Origin: Anthocerotibacter panamensis C109
GTDB taxonomy: Bacteria > Cyanobacteriota > Cyanobacteriia > Gloeobacterales > Anthocerotibacteraceae
Direction of reading: 5' to 3'
Length of the DNA: 64,000 bases
NCBI RefSeq assembly: GCF_018389385.1
Contig: NZ_CP062698.1
Coordinates: forward strand, 2,173,501 to 2,237,500
This document shows positions 37,445 through 47,427 of the stretch, piece after piece. The notes below the pieces were generated by a model that saw only the letters and a list, made by a program, of their open reading frames with translations, made no database searches and had not been told where the DNA came from. How positions within the stretch are numbered: position 1 is the first letter of the stretch; every line of letters starts with the position of its first letter. The translations under genes and the position numbers were made by a program.

Positions 37445-38458
37445 ATGTCCATCTACGAATCACGTAAGCCAAAATCTTCCTCCTCTGATAACCACATCTC
37501 GCAGCCGCGCAAGACTTCCACGTTTAAGCCGCCAGTGGTTCAAGCGCAGCCCGTGGAAGCTGAGCCACCCATGCCCGTCTACCGCTCAATAATCGATGAT
37601 TTGCTCACCAATAACCCTTTGAAGCAAGTACCCGGTGAGCCCGCATCCGGTGAGCGTAGACTATCTCCTATCCAGATTCCATCTGTCAGTGCGGAAGTCC
37701 AACGGCAGGAGCAGACCGAGGAAGCCACACAGCAGCAAGATCCTTGTCCGGTCTGTGCAGCAAGAGAACAGTCTGTACAAGAGGAGCCTCGGACTACGGC
37801 TATCCGGGAATTACTGACGGGTATCACGGTACAGCGGCAGGTGGCAGCACAACCGGGAGGCGGACCGGACCCGGAGTGTGAGCGGCTCTTAGGCGAGATT
37901 CTGAGTTTCTTGTTTGGTGAGGCAGCGCATCAGATGGAGGGAGAAGCCTTCCAGGGAGTAGACCTGAAGCGGGGACTAATAGAGCGCCACGAGGACTTGC
38001 TGGTGGACGAACATGAACTCTACACCAAACACCTGGAACTTGACCAAGCCCATCCGCAATATGGCTCATGGAAAGGACACAGAGACCAGTATGAAGGTGA
38101 CCGAAGGGGACTTGCGAAGCGCCTGAACGAGTGGCGTAAAAATAAATGTGGGGACTTCATTGGTCAAGGTCTGCCCGAGCGGGTGCGTAATGTTATCAAG
38201 ACAGCAGCAAAATGGGTAAAGCAAAAACCTCCCAAGCAGCCGCGCCAATTTACTGCCTTGCCGGAGGCTCAACAGTCCTTGGCTTCAGAAGTTTTGAAGG
38301 TGCTGGAAGTTCTGGGTATCTCAGTATTTCTAGCAGGGGTGATTGTGGCAGCGCTAATTGACCCGGAGCCTGCTACTAAACTAGCCTTAATCGGGCTGAC
38401 TGCGGTGCAGATTCCGGTTTTACTGGCGTTAATCAAGCCCAAGTCTGAGCAGATTTAG
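37445..38458 (+). CDS. Unrecognised modular protein; candidate injection-system cargo or polymorphic toxin
   Basis: The 337 residues fall into parts. An N-terminal disordered region (1-140) is rich in Pro, Gln and Ser with VQRQ at 85-88 and again at 129-132, and a CPVC pair at 101-104. A compact middle (about 140-240) has WKGHRDQYEGDRRGLAKRL and ends KNKCG, resembling small toxin-like domains with GH, Trp and Cys. The end has two hydrophobic helices (about 289-305 and 313-330). Leader regions with VQRQ-type segments are common in proteins loaded into extracellular contractile injection systems; this link is inferred. AGGAG precedes the ATG. No structural injection genes are in view. Confidence 0.8.
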   Translation: MSIYESRKPKSSSSDNHISQPRKTSTFKPPVVQAQPVEAEPPMPVYRSIIDDLLTNNPLKQVPGEPASGERRLSPIQIPSVSAEVQRQEQTEEATQQQDPCPVCAAREQSVQEEPRTTAIRELLTGITVQRQVAAQPGGGPDPECERLLGEILSFLFGEAAHQMEGEAFQGVDLKRGLIERHEDLLVDEHELYTKHLELDQAHPQYGSWKGHRDQYEGDRRGLAKRLNEWRKNKCGDFIGQGLPERVRNVIKTAAKWVKQKPPKQPRQFTALPEAQQSLASEVLKVLEVLGISVFLAGVIVAALIDPEPATKLALIGLTAVQIPVLLALIKPKSEQI

Positions 38459-38503
38459 CAGGTGCGGTAGTGTGTCTAACCCAATTGCTGATAGGAGAAA
38501 CCG

Positions 38504-39358
38504 ATGACGGATATTCCTTTGTGGGATGACGATAAAGAGCGTGAATGGTTGCGTTCGCTAAAACTGCCGTCCTTACCGTGGGTCCAGCCCTTTTTACCGC
38601 GCTTGGGTCTCCCTCAAGCTATCGTGGAGCACCCGGAAGTCTTAATCCCGCTCCATGCCCAAGCTGTAGCAGAGTTCAAAGCGCTTTATCGGGCGAATGC
38701 AGGGTTAGGGTATGTTCCGGGATTAGAAGCACATATCGCCCGTGAAGTGATGACTGGGGTGTTGCGTCGTCTTGCTCAAGAGGTAGGAGAGCAAACAGCG
38801 ATTGACTTTGAGCGCTGGGCAAGGCGGCATGTGGTTTGTAACGAGATTGATATAGGATTACGGGATTGGTGGGGGGTGCTCTTGGATGCGTACAGAGCGC
38901 TTATAGAGGACCGTCAGTACTATCAAGAGCACCCAGAAAAAGCTCCGCCTGCTCCACCTAAAGCGCTAGTTCCGTTGCTACCCTTGGCGGCTGGATTTGC
39001 AGATCTTGTGCAGGGCAAACAACTCGATGCTGAAATACGTCACCATGCGCCACCACCTACCGAGGAGGATGCAGAGGGGTTAGACATGTCCCTGGATGCA
39101 ATGATAATCGAGTCCATCATCAATAATGAGCAAACTATAGCCGTCTTGCGCGCTCTAGCAGCTCACCTCAATGCTGAAGAGCGGGCTGAAGTGGTAGCGT
39201 GGGCTACAAGCCAAATTAACCAGGACGAAGATCTTATTCCGGCTGCTTGGAGACAAGATCAGATCCCATCTGCTTTAGAGGAGTGCTTACAGGCTGAGCC
39301 ACCCTGCTCTGATGTGCCCCCGGCGATTTATTCCGGTAGGGGTGCCAGTATCGTGTGA
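38504..39358 (+). CDS. Unrecognised helical protein paired with the 37445 gene
   Basis: The 284-residue protein has AGGAG six bases before its ATG and lies 45 bases after the putative cargo gene, so the two are probably one operon. The N-terminal two thirds look helical with conserved-looking aromatic stretches (FERWARRHVVCNEIDIGLRD). A Pro-rich linker follows, then an acidic helical end (NAEERAEVVAWATSQINQDED). No signal peptide or membrane helix is evident. It could be an immunity protein, a chaperone or a loading factor for its partner, but no family was recognised. Confidence 0.78.
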   Translation: MTDIPLWDDDKEREWLRSLKLPSLPWVQPFLPRLGLPQAIVEHPEVLIPLHAQAVAEFKALYRANAGLGYVPGLEAHIAREVMTGVLRRLAQEVGEQTAIDFERWARRHVVCNEIDIGLRDWWGVLLDAYRALIEDRQYYQEHPEKAPPAPPKALVPLLPLAAGFADLVQGKQLDAEIRHHAPPPTEEDAEGLDMSLDAMIIESIINNEQTIAVLRALAAHLNAEERAEVVAWATSQINQDEDLIPAAWRQDQIPSALEECLQAEPPCSDVPPAIYSGRGASIV

Positions 39359-39482
39359 CCTTAGCTCTTCAGCAACCGGCGTAAAGTAAACCTTCATCGA
39401 GAGGAATTGAAAACTAGCATGCAGATGCAGAGCGCGTCCTGAACTTAGTGTAATCTTTTGAGACGAGTTAGACAAAGACCAG

Positions 39483-40280
39483 CTATTCTACCCGCGCCTT
39501 CAAACCATCGAGCAGAGAAAGTGGAAGGTGGAGCATATTGAGCGTGATCGCTTCATGACTCCGGGTGCCGTGATAGTCGCTCCCCCCTGTCACCACTAGG
39601 TCGTATTTGTGGGCGTACCCAAGCAGACGCGCTTGCTGGCTTGGGGTGATTTCAGGACGATAGACTTCAAGGCCCTGCAATCCCGCAGCCACCAAGGCCG
39701 CGAGGACTTCCTCGGTCGGTCCCCCTTGAAATAAAAGCGGATGCGCCCAGACAGGTACCGCCCCACACGCGCGCAACAGACGTACGCCCTCCGGCGCACT
39801 CATCGGCTCGTAGGGCTCATAGCCGGGACGACCCTGGGTCAAATAGCGCTCAAAAGCCTCTCGTTCCGAGGCCACAAATCCGGCAGCTACGAGGGCTCGA
39901 GCCAGATGCGGACGTCCTGGCGCAGACACTGCTGGCAGTTGAATCGGCATTCCTAAATCGGCTAATTTCTCGACCATCCGCTGGGCTCTGCGGACTCGGG
40001 CTTGTTGCCGTTGGGCTAGCCGGTCGGTGAGCTGGTCTACGCGCGGGTAAAAGCCCAGGATATGCAGCGAAAAACCCTGGTGGGTCGTGCTCAACTCCAG
40101 GCCAGGAACCAGCTCCAGTCCTAGCTCCTGGGCTGCCGCCTGGGCCTCAAGGAGGCCCGCGAGGGTGTCGTGGTCCGTGAGGGCCAGCGCTTTGACCCCC
40201 GCTCGGGCACTGGCCTGGACCAATTGTCGGGCCGAGAGAATGCCATCGGAGCAGCTACTGTGGCAGTGAAGTTCTAACAT
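39483..40280 (-). CDS. PHP-domain phosphoesterase (YciV/RNase AM-like)
   Basis: The 265-residue protein carries the PHP metal-binding motifs HCHSSCSDG near the N-terminus, LTDHDTLAG (about 36-44), GLELSTTH, a WAHPLL motif near 175 and GGSDYHG near 235. This matches the stand-alone PHP phosphatases that hydrolyse 3',5'-nucleoside bisphosphates and trim short RNAs 5' to 3'. It stands alone, divergent from the LOG gene. Confidence 0.92.
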   Translation of the reverse strand: MLELHCHSSCSDGILSARQLVQASARAGVKALALTDHDTLAGLLEAQAAAQELGLELVPGLELSTTHQGFSLHILGFYPRVDQLTDRLAQRQQARVRRAQRMVEKLADLGMPIQLPAVSAPGRPHLARALVAAGFVASEREAFERYLTQGRPGYEPYEPMSAPEGVRLLRACGAVPVWAHPLLFQGGPTEEVLAALVAAGLQGLEVYRPEITPSQQARLLGYAHKYDLVVTGGSDYHGTRSHEAITLNMLHLPLSLLDGLKARVE

Positions 40281-40389
40281 CGGCTCTGGGAAGGATACCC
40301 TCCTAGTTTAACCTTGCTTAATATCAAGCCATCTGGCCTGCCAGGGCTGATATCAGCGCTGCTGTTCAAGTAGGCTAGGATGATTCACG

Positions 40390-40992
40390 GTGTCTCCACG
40401 TGTATTGGACGTGATCCAGAGAGTCTGTGTGTACTGTGCTTCTAGCACCAAATGCGACCCTATCTACCGCCATGCGGCGACTCGTCTGGGGCAGGAACTC
40501 GCCCGCCATGAGGTCGTAGTGGTCTATGGCGGGGGCGGTGTGGGGTTGATGGGTTGTCTGGCTGATGGGGCTTTGTCTGTCGGTGGGACGGTCATCGGTA
40601 TTCTCCCCAACTTCATGCAGGAACTAGAGTGGGGCCACAATGGACTCACCGATCTCCAATTGGTTGCGGATATGCACACCCGCAAGCGCCTCATGATAGA
40701 GGGCGTGGATGCGGTCATCGCGCTACCCGGTGGTTGCGGCACGCTCGAAGAACTCTTCGAGGCCATCACCTGGAAACGCTTGGGTCTTTATCTCAACCCC
40801 ATTGTGCTTGTCAATACACAGGGATTTTTTGACCCGTGCCTCGAACTGCTAGAGCGCTGCGTCAGCGAACATTTTATGGATGACCGGCATCGGGCTATGT
40901 GGACGGTAGTGGACGAGCCAGAAGCGGTCATCGCTGCCATTCAGCAGGCTCCACCTTGGGATAGTGCGGCCTGGAAATTTGCTGAAGTGTAG
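40390..40992 (+). CDS. LOG-family protein (cytokinin riboside monophosphate phosphoribohydrolase-like)
   Basis: The 200-residue protein has the LOG signature MHTRKRLMI and PGGCGTLEE, and the nucleotide-binding VVYGGGGVGLMG. The family cleaves nucleoside 5'-monophosphates to base and ribose phosphate; bacterial members can release cytokinin-type bases or act on AMP. The start at GTG 40390 is the first available in frame. There is no clear ribosome site. Confidence 0.9.
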   Translation: MSPRVLDVIQRVCVYCASSTKCDPIYRHAATRLGQELARHEVVVVYGGGGVGLMGCLADGALSVGGTVIGILPNFMQELEWGHNGLTDLQLVADMHTRKRLMIEGVDAVIALPGGCGTLEELFEAITWKRLGLYLNPIVLVNTQGFFDPCLELLERCVSEHFMDDRHRAMWTVVDEPEAVIAAIQQAPPWDSAAWKFAEV

Positions 40993-41033
40993 ATCTTAGG
41001 ACAGTTTCTAGGCAGATTATCAGGTCACAAACA

Positions 41034-41067
41034 CGCCTCATCCTACGATAGGAAAGGTATTGAGGCG
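41034..41067 (+). promoter_or_regulatory. Nested hairpin that hides the Shine-Dalgarno site of the next gene
   Basis: CGCCTCA (41034-41040) pairs perfectly with TGAGGCG (41061-41067). Inside it TCCTA and TAGGA form a second stem around CGA. The GAGG that would load ribosomes for the ATG at 41073 lies in the outer 3' arm. The fold could lower translation or respond to temperature or a ligand. It is not followed by a T run, so it is not an intrinsic terminator. Confidence 0.6.
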
Positions 41068-41072
41068 CAACG

Positions 41073-42131
41073 ATGGCGAGACGATGGACCTTAGGTTGGC
41101 TCACCCTCGGGCTATGCAGTCGGCTGCTACAGGCACAGCCCGTTCATGAGCTTAAGTTCGTCGGGCAGGCGACGATCCCTACGGGGACTACCTTCAAGGA
41201 CACGCCCGTGGGCGGACTCTCCGCCATCACCTATGACCCAGAGCGCAAGGTCTACTATGCGCTTTCGGACGACCGCAGTGAAAAAGCTCCCGCCCGCTTC
41301 TACACCCTCACTTTGCAGACTAGCTCCCCCCCCAAAGTCGCCCTTCAAGCAGTTACCCCCCTTTTCAGCAGCAACCGACAGCCCTTTAGCCCCGGCACGA
41401 TTGACCCGGAGGGCATGGCCTTAAGTAGGCACAAAACCGTCTATATTTCTTCAGAAGGGGATGTCGGTCGGGGAATTGCCCCTTTTATCGCAGAATTTTC
41501 CCTGGCTGGAGAACAGCAGCGTACCCTCCCCCTCCCTGAGAAATTCCTGCCCGTCGCGGACCAAAAGGGCATCCGCAACAATTTGGCCTTTGAGAGTCTG
41601 ACGCTGACGCCGGACCAGCAGTCTCTCTATACCGCGACGGAGAATGCTCTGGTCCAAGATGGGCCACCTTCGAGCACCACAGCCGGTAGCTCTGTGCGCA
41701 TCCTGCAATACGACCTGAGCCGGGGTCAACCTACCCACGAATACCTCTACCTCACCGAAGCACTCGGGGGCAGCAATGGGCTGGCTGATCTGCTGGCGTT
41801 GGACAATGCCGGGAATTTCCTCAGCCTGGAGCGCTCCTTTATTTTTGGTCTGGGCAACACGATTCAGATCTTCCAGATCTCGCTTACCGGTGCGACGGAT
41901 ATCAGTGGGCTAGACCGCCTAAGTGCAAGCGCTCTCAAGCGTATCCGCCCCGTGCACAAGCGCTTGGTACTCAATTTGGCGAGTCTGGGCCTCAAACCAG
42001 ATAACCTTGAGGGGCTGACCCTGGGGCCATCGGGCTCAGGGCAAACCCTGGTCCTCGTCAGCGACAACAACTTCAACCCGTTCCAGACCACTCAATTTTT
42101 GGTCTTCAGCTTGAGACTTGCTGACCGCTGA
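41073..42131 (+). CDS. Secreted esterase-like/phytase-like protein
   Basis: The 352-residue protein begins with a signal peptide (WTLGWLTLGLCSRLLQAQP) and continues with the 'esterase-like activity of phytase' pattern: GGLSAITYDPERKVYYALSDD, IDPEGMA, FESLTLTPDQQSLYTATENAL, and DNLEGLTLG with SDNNFNPFQTTQFLVF at the end. The fold is a calcium-stabilised beta-propeller and the products are periplasmic or secreted. GAGG stands upstream of the ATG inside a hairpin. The actual substrate is not known from sequence. Confidence 0.87.
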   Translation: MARRWTLGWLTLGLCSRLLQAQPVHELKFVGQATIPTGTTFKDTPVGGLSAITYDPERKVYYALSDDRSEKAPARFYTLTLQTSSPPKVALQAVTPLFSSNRQPFSPGTIDPEGMALSRHKTVYISSEGDVGRGIAPFIAEFSLAGEQQRTLPLPEKFLPVADQKGIRNNLAFESLTLTPDQQSLYTATENALVQDGPPSSTTAGSSVRILQYDLSRGQPTHEYLYLTEALGGSNGLADLLALDNAGNFLSLERSFIFGLGNTIQIFQISLTGATDISGLDRLSASALKRIRPVHKRLVLNLASLGLKPDNLEGLTLGPSGSGQTLVLVSDNNFNPFQTTQFLVFSLRLADR

Positions 42132-42212
42132 AGCAGCGCTGAACTTCTTTAAAAGCTAACCTCAAAAGCTAGCCTCAAAGGCGATTCGTTCCGGGCATAT
42201 TTTAAAAAGATG

Positions 42213-43067
42213 TTATGTAGTTTTGAAGAGGTACCAACCTCCACCTATCGCACGCACTACAATAAACAAATCCTTATCGATCTTGGGGAGCACCTGCGGA
42301 TTCTGGGTGAAAATATAGCCTACGGTATCATCTGCGGTTCTACCGACAATAAAAAAATAACACCCCGGAAAGTGCCTGCGTAGCTCGACATCCTGGAGGG
42401 CTAACTTGAGCCGTTGTCGATGGATTTTTTCACTGAAAATACTGGTTTGATTTTGAATATAGGATAGCTTGGCTTCGACCGATTTTGCTTCTTTGAGAAG
42501 CTGTATAAAAGAACTTTTTTTCTGTTGAAGATAATCGATTAGTTGACGGTCGCTACTGATGATAAGTCGGGCGTTATTCAAGGTGAATTGATAATCTTCT
42601 CCAGGTATCTGAACAAAAAAACGATTGCGCTGCTGTGTCGATAGTTTCTCCAGTTGCTCTACCAGGTTGCGGATGATTCCAGACCCGGCAAAAGTCCGCA
42701 CAGCCTGAACTTTCCAGGAATCACTCCGCCGCAGATAGACATAGTAATCCACCATGCTGTTTTCATAGGTAAAAACGGCCTGAATGACAGCTTCTTCCTG
42801 ATCTTGAAAGAGCGTCAGATATTCCCGTTTTACCTGAGCAGGAATGGCTTCTCCCCAGGTTGTGGGACTATTTTTTTCAGTCTCTTGTTCACAGCAGAGA
42901 TACTGATTTTTTTGGGTGAATCCTGAAGCTTTAAAAAGATTAGCTACGACCCAAAGCGGCTCCCCCGGACTGAGGCCAAGCGTCGGCAACTTTTGACTCA
43001 TAGCCGGGGCATGGACCAAGAGCGGCACCAGGAGCACGATGGACCAGCAATGAGCGCAACTTTTCAC
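42213..43067 (-). CDS. Secreted hypothetical protein
   Basis: From GTG 43067 the ORF gives 284 residues: a signal-peptide-like start (KSCAHCWSIVLLVPLLVHAPAMS), then a mixed region with a run of helices (about 120-230, YLQQKKSSFIQLLKEAKSVEAKLSYIQNQ with charged repeats) and a beta-rich end (GYIFTQNPQVLPKIDKDLF). I recognise no family. An ATG at 43172 also keeps frame but lengthens the leader. Further extension to 43553 runs into mutS2 on the other strand and is rejected. Confidence 0.7.
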   Translation of the reverse strand: MKSCAHCWSIVLLVPLLVHAPAMSQKLPTLGLSPGEPLWVVANLFKASGFTQKNQYLCCEQETEKNSPTTWGEAIPAQVKREYLTLFQDQEEAVIQAVFTYENSMVDYYVYLRRSDSWKVQAVRTFAGSGIIRNLVEQLEKLSTQQRNRFFVQIPGEDYQFTLNNARLIISSDRQLIDYLQQKKSSFIQLLKEAKSVEAKLSYIQNQTSIFSEKIHRQRLKLALQDVELRRHFPGCYFFIVGRTADDTVGYIFTQNPQVLPKIDKDLFIVVRAIGGGWYLFKTT

Positions 43068-43198
43068 ACTCCAGACCCCAAGTGACCCGAATAGTATAAC
43101 TTCCCACTCGGCGCTCCCATCGTGCAGAACGGCATCAAAGCAGTTGACGCTCCCTGACAGAACCGAGATCATAGAAGAGTTGCCCTCTGTAAAGCAGT

Positions 43199-45535
43199 TT
43201 GTTCCCGAATGATACCCTCCGCCTCCTGCAATGGGACTTGCTCTGTCAGCAGGTCGCCCAGTTTGCCCACACCGCGCCAGGAATGCGGGCTTGCGCCGAG
43301 ATCCTCCCCGCCGAACAGCTATGGCAGGCTGAAGGGTGGTTGCGCGAGACCCGTGAAGCGCTGTTGCTGGAGACCCAACTTGCCACTGGGCTTGCCTTTG
43401 GGGGGGTGCGGGACATCCGTGGAGCAGTCCACCGAGCCAAGGTCGGTGGACTGCTGGAGGGGGAGGAACTGCTGGATATTGCCTCAACCCTGGCGGCAGC
43501 CCGCAAAATGCGCCGGACTTTAGAGGAGCGCGAGGCGCATGAGATCCCCACACTGCTCGAATCCGCCCGCCTCATGCGCACCTGCCCAGAGCTAGAGCAA
43601 CGCATTAACTTTTGTCTAGACGACACTGGCGTAGTGACCGACCGAGCCAGCCCAGCCCTCGCGGAAGCCCGCGCCCAACAAAAACGCCTGCGCGACCGCG
43701 TCCAGCGCTCCTTGCAGAACTTCCTGCAAAAACACCCCGTCTATTTTCAAGAACAACTCATCACCGAGCGGGGCGGGCGCTTTGTATTGCTCGTCAAAGT
43801 CAACTATAAAGAACACGTCCCCGGCATCGTCCACGACGCTTCGGGGAGCGGTCAGACCCTTTATATTGAGCCGCTGTCCGTAGTCGAAGACCAAAACCGG
43901 CTCAGACAGTGGCAGCGCACCGAGGCTGAAGAAATCGAACGCGTGCTCTGGGAATTGAGTGGCTTGGTCGCTGGTGAATTCGCTGCCCTCGACCCACTGA
44001 TCGCGATCTTGACCCTCCTTGACTGCGCTACCGCCCGCGCCCGCTATAGTCAGTGGACTGGAGGCGTAGAGCCCAGGTTTGACCCAGAGTGCATCGAGTT
44101 ACGCAGTTTGTGCCATCCCCTGCTCGTAGCCCAGACCCAACACGACCCCAGCCGCACCGTAGTCCCGATCCACCTCGAACTCACCCCACCCTTGCGCTGT
44201 GTCGTCATCACCGGACCCAACACCGGGGGCAAGACCCTGACCCTCAAAGCCGTCGGGTTAGCGGTGCTCATGGCTAAAGCCGGACTCTTTATCCCTGCGA
44301 CTAAAGCGGTGCTCCCTTGGTGCGAACAAGTCCTAGCGGATATCGGCGATGAACAGTCCCTAGAGCAAAGCCTCTCCACGTTTTCGAGCCATATCCGCCG
44401 CATTGTCGGTATTCTCCAGGCAGTGACCCCCACCGATCTCGTCCTACTCGATGAAGTCGGTGCGGGCACGGACCCGCAGGAGGGGGCGGCTTTAGCGGCA
44501 GCACTCCTGCAATACTTAGCCGGGGTGAGCCGTTTCACCATGGCGACTACCCATTACGGCGAACTCAAGGCCCTCAAATACAGCGATCCCCGCTTTGAGA
44601 ACGCCTCCGTCGAGTTTGATGAAGTTTCGCTTGCCCCCACCTACCGCCTGCTCTGGGGTATCCCCGGACGCTCCAACGCGCTCAATATCGCTCGCCGCCT
44701 GGGTTTGCAGCCCAGTATCCTGGAGCAGGCCCAGACATGGCTCTCCCCCGAAAGCCAGCAGGTCAATACCGTCATCGCCGAACTCGAAGCCCAGCGCAAA
44801 CGCCAGGACACTGCCGCGCAACAGGCTCAAGACTTGAGTACCCAAGTCGAAAAACTCCACCGCGATCTGAGCGCCCAAAAAGAAGCCCTGATCCGCGAAC
44901 GGCTCGCCCTCCAGCAGCAACAGCAGCAGCAGATCCAACTCGCCCTCACCGAAGCCCGCGCCCAAGTAGCCCAGGTCATCCGCCAACTCCAGGCGAGTCC
45001 CACCGCCCAGCAAGCCCAACGGGCAACCGAAGCCCTCGCCGGACTACAACCCAACCCCCAAGGCCCCCAACGCGAAGAAGACCTGCGCTATCATCCCAAA
45101 GTCGGGGACCGCGTCGAAATCCTTGCTCTGGGCCAAAAGGGAGAAATTTTGTCCGTAGACGACAACGACCAAGCCGTCGTGCGCTGCGGCATCCTCAAAC
45201 TGACAGCCCCTGCCGACCAACTCTGGCCCCTCGGCGTCCAAAAACCCCCCAAACCCGCTCCTGCTCCCCTCCCCAAGCCCGCCCCCAAGCCCGCTGTCCG
45301 CACCACCCAAAACACCATCGATATCCGCGGTCAACGGGTAGCCGACCTCGACACGCTCCTCGGCGACCGATTGGGCCACTATCACGGTCCTGTCTGGATC
45401 ATCCACGGCAACGGCACCGGTCGCCTACGCGATGGCGTCCACGAATACCTAAAAAACTATCCCCATGCCCAACATTTTGACCTAGCCGAACCCAGCGATG
45501 GCGGGACCGGCGCAACGGTAGTCTATCTAGGCTAG
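43199..45535 (+). CDS. mutS2: MutS2 (recombination/ribosome-rescue ATPase)
   Basis: The 778-residue protein has the MutS core and ATPase domains with Walker A GPNTGGKT (about 340), Walker [15 protein letters not shown] and [10 protein letters not shown] long coiled coil follows (Gln-rich, about 520-600), then a KOW-like segment and a C-terminal Smr domain ([23 protein letters not shown]). It lacks the mismatch-recognition domain of MutS1. MutS2 suppresses recombination and in some bacteria acts on collided ribosomes. The start is TTG 43199 with a weak ribosome site, so the N-terminus is not certain. Confidence 0.94.
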   Translation: MFPNDTLRLLQWDLLCQQVAQFAHTAPGMRACAEILPAEQLWQAEGWLRETREALLLETQLATGLAFGGVRDIRGAVHRAKVGGLLEGEELLDIASTLAAARKMRRTLEEREAHEIPTLLESARLMRTCPELEQRINFCLDDTGVVTDRASPALAEARAQQKRLRDRVQRSLQNFLQKHPVYFQEQLITERGGRFVLLVKVNYKEHVPGIVHDASGSGQTLYIEPLSVVEDQNRLRQWQRTEAEEIERVLWELSGLVAGEFAALDPLIAILTLLDCATARARYSQWTGGVEPRFDPECIELRSLCHPLLVAQTQHDPSRTVVPIHLELTPPLRCVVITGPNTGGKTLTLKAVGLAVLMAKAGLFIPATKAVLPWCEQVLADIGDEQSLEQSLSTFSSHIRRIVGILQAVTPTDLVLLDEVGAGTDPQEGAALAAALLQYLAGVSRFTMATTHYGELKALKYSDPRFENASVEFDEVSLAPTYRLLWGIPGRSNALNIARRLGLQPSILEQAQTWLSPESQQVNTVIAELEAQRKRQDTAAQQAQDLSTQVEKLHRDLSAQKEALIRERLALQQQQQQQIQLALTEARAQVAQVIRQLQASPTAQQAQRATEALAGLQPNPQGPQREEDLRYHPKVGDRVEILALGQKGEILSVDDNDQAVVRCGILKLTAPADQLWPLGVQKPPKPAPAPLPKPAPKPAVRTTQNTIDIRGQRVADLDTLLGDRLGHYHGPVWIIHGNGTGRLRDGVHEYLKNYPHAQHFDLAEPSDGGTGATVVYLG

Positions 45536-45584
45536 ACAACCAGCCCGCCAGCAAGCACAATTACGAGAGAGTCTGGAAAAAATT

Positions 45585-46754
45585 GTGAAGAAGCTTACCC
45601 TCCTGGGATCCACAGGCTCCATCGGGACGCAGACGCTACAGATTGTCGAAGCCTATCCTGATCGCTTTCAGGTCGTGGGTCTGACCGCCCAGCGCAATAT
45701 GACCCTACTCGCCGGACAAGTCCGCCAATTTCACCCTGAGATCGTGGCAGTAGGCGGAGAAGCTGAACGGGCGGAGTTGCTGGAATTACTCGCAGGATAT
45801 GCGGCACCTCCAGACATTCGGGTCGCTGCGCAGGGTGTAGTCGAAGTTGCTGCCCACGGAGATGCGCAGGTGGTGGTAAGCGGAGTCGTGGGCGTGGCGG
45901 GGCTCCTGCCGACGCTAGCTGCCATCGAGGCGGGTAAAGATATTGCTCTTGCCAACAAAGAAACCCTCGTGGCTGCCGGTCCCGTGGTCATGCCCCGGAT
46001 TCAAGTGAAAGGAGTCCATCTGTTGCCGGTTGACTCTGAGCATTCAGCTATTTTCCAGTGCCTCCAGGGGGGTAAAGAACTCAATCGGATTCTGCTTACC
46101 GCTTCGGGTGGGGCGTTCCGCGATTGGCCTGTGGAGCGGATGAAGACCGCCACGGTCAAAGATGCCCTCAAGCACCCCAACTGGGTCATGGGCCGCAAGA
46201 TTACGATAGATTCCGCGACCTTGATGAATAAAGGGTTGGAAGTCATTGAAGCCCACTATCTTTTTGGGCTGGATTATGAACAGATTGAGATCATCATTCA
46301 CCCAGAGAGCATCGTGCATTCCCTGGTGGAATGGGCCGACACGTCGGTCCTGGCGCAGTTGGGCTGGCCGGATATGCGCCTGCCTATTCTCTATGCACTG
46401 AGTTGGCCCGAGCGCATCCCAACGCCCTGGCGTCCTTTGGACCTAGTCAAAATCGGGACGCTCAACTTCAAGGCTCCCGACCACGAGAAATATCCTTGTA
46501 TGCGTTTGGCCTATCAGGTGGGCCGGGTCGGAGGGACGCTCCCCGCTGTACTCAATGCCGCCAACGAAGCAGTCGTCGAACTGTTCCTCAACGAACAGAT
46601 TAGCTTCGCCGATATCCCGCGCTTACTGGCCCTGACCTGTGAAGCCCACCCGACTGTAAGCGCCCCAGCCCTGGCAGATATCTTGGAGGCTGACCGCTGG
46701 GCTAGAGAACAGGTCCAAATCCAGGCTCTGCGCACGGTCATCACCCCGGTCTAG
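45585..46754 (+). CDS. dxr: 1-deoxy-D-xylulose 5-phosphate reductoisomerase
   Basis: Dxr (IspC) converts deoxyxylulose phosphate to methylerythritol phosphate, the committed step of the non-mevalonate isoprenoid path. The 389-residue protein has the NADPH motif [12 protein letters not shown] at the N-terminus, [11 protein letters not shown], the metal-binding [11 protein letters not shown] and [17 protein letters not shown]. The start is GTG 45585. It follows mutS2 by 49 bases and precedes nth by four, so the three probably form an operon. Its product feeds the polyprenyl synthase and hopanoid genes elsewhere in the window. Confidence 0.97.
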   Translation: MKKLTLLGSTGSIGTQTLQIVEAYPDRFQVVGLTAQRNMTLLAGQVRQFHPEIVAVGGEAERAELLELLAGYAAPPDIRVAAQGVVEVAAHGDAQVVVSGVVGVAGLLPTLAAIEAGKDIALANKETLVAAGPVVMPRIQVKGVHLLPVDSEHSAIFQCLQGGKELNRILLTASGGAFRDWPVERMKTATVKDALKHPNWVMGRKITIDSATLMNKGLEVIEAHYLFGLDYEQIEIIIHPESIVHSLVEWADTSVLAQLGWPDMRLPILYALSWPERIPTPWRPLDLVKIGTLNFKAPDHEKYPCMRLAYQVGRVGGTLPAVLNAANEAVVELFLNEQISFADIPRLLALTCEAHPTVSAPALADILEADRWAREQVQIQALRTVITPV

Positions 46755-46758
46755 GCCC

Positions 46759-47427
46759 ATGCCCCGCCCTCCTTCTCACAAAAAACAAGTCGCCCGCGCG
46801 GCACAAGTGCTGCAACGCCTCAAGGAGCACTACCCCGAGGCCCCCTGTTCGCTGGACTATGAGACCCCCCTACAACTGCTTGTCGCTACGATCCTCTCGG
46901 CGCAGTGCACCGACGAGCGGGTCAATAAAGTCACCCCTGACCTCTTTGCTCGTTTCCCGGATGCCGAACGGCTCGCGGGGGCAGATATCACAGCGTTGGA
47001 AGGATTGGTGCGCTCCACGGGCTTTTACCGCAATAAAGCCCGCAATATTCAAGGAGCCGCCCAGAAAATCATGCGGGAGTTTGCAGGGGAGGTGCCACGC
47101 ACGATGGCAGAACTACTGACCTTACCGGGGGTCGCCCGCAAAACAGCCAATGTCGTCCTTGCCCACGCGTTCGGCATCCATAGCGGCGTCACCGTAGATA
47201 CCCACGTCCGCCGCATCACCCATCATTTGGGCTTCACCACCCACCAAGACCCGATCAAGATCGAGCAGGATTTGATGAAACTGCTCCCCCAACCAGACTG
47301 GGAAAACTGGTCCATCCGCCTCGTCTATCATGGTCGTGCTCTGTGCATCGCACGCCGCCCCAACTGCGCAGCCTGTTTCCTGAACGACCTGTGTCCCGGT
47401 GCGACAGTCTCGAATAAGAGCCCTTAA
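46759..47427 (+). CDS. nth: Endonuclease III
   Basis: The 222-residue base-excision glycosylase/AP lyase removes oxidised pyrimidines. It has the helix-hairpin-helix LPGVARKTANVVL with catalytic Lys, the catalytic Asp in TVDTHVRRI, and an intact iron-sulfur loop Cys-x6-Cys-x2-Cys-x5-Cys near the C-terminus (CIARRPNCAACFLNDLC). The ATG is four bases after dxr. Its end overlaps the convergent regulator gene by four bases. Confidence 0.96.
   Translation: MPRPPSHKKQVARAAQVLQRLKEHYPEAPCSLDYETPLQLLVATILSAQCTDERVNKVTPDLFARFPDAERLAGADITALEGLVRSTGFYRNKARNIQGAAQKIMREFAGEVPRTMAELLTLPGVARKTANVVLAHAFGIHSGVTVDTHVRRITHHLGFTTHQDPIKIEQDLMKLLPQPDWENWSIRLVYHGRALCIARRPNCAACFLNDLCPGATVSNKSP

Noticed and set aside
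43068-43553. Upstream extension of the secreted hypothetical protein (minus strand)
   Set aside because: It runs opposite the conserved start of mutS2 and adds low-complexity residues without a domain; a signal-peptide start at 43067 fits better.
44918-44936. CAG/CAA run resembling a microsatellite
   Set aside because: It encodes the Gln-rich coiled coil of MutS2 and uses both Gln codons, so it is ordinary coding sequence.
44737-45480. Plus-strand ORF of 247 codons rich in Arg and Pro
   Set aside because: It lies wholly inside mutS2 in another frame and mirrors its GC-rich codon pattern.
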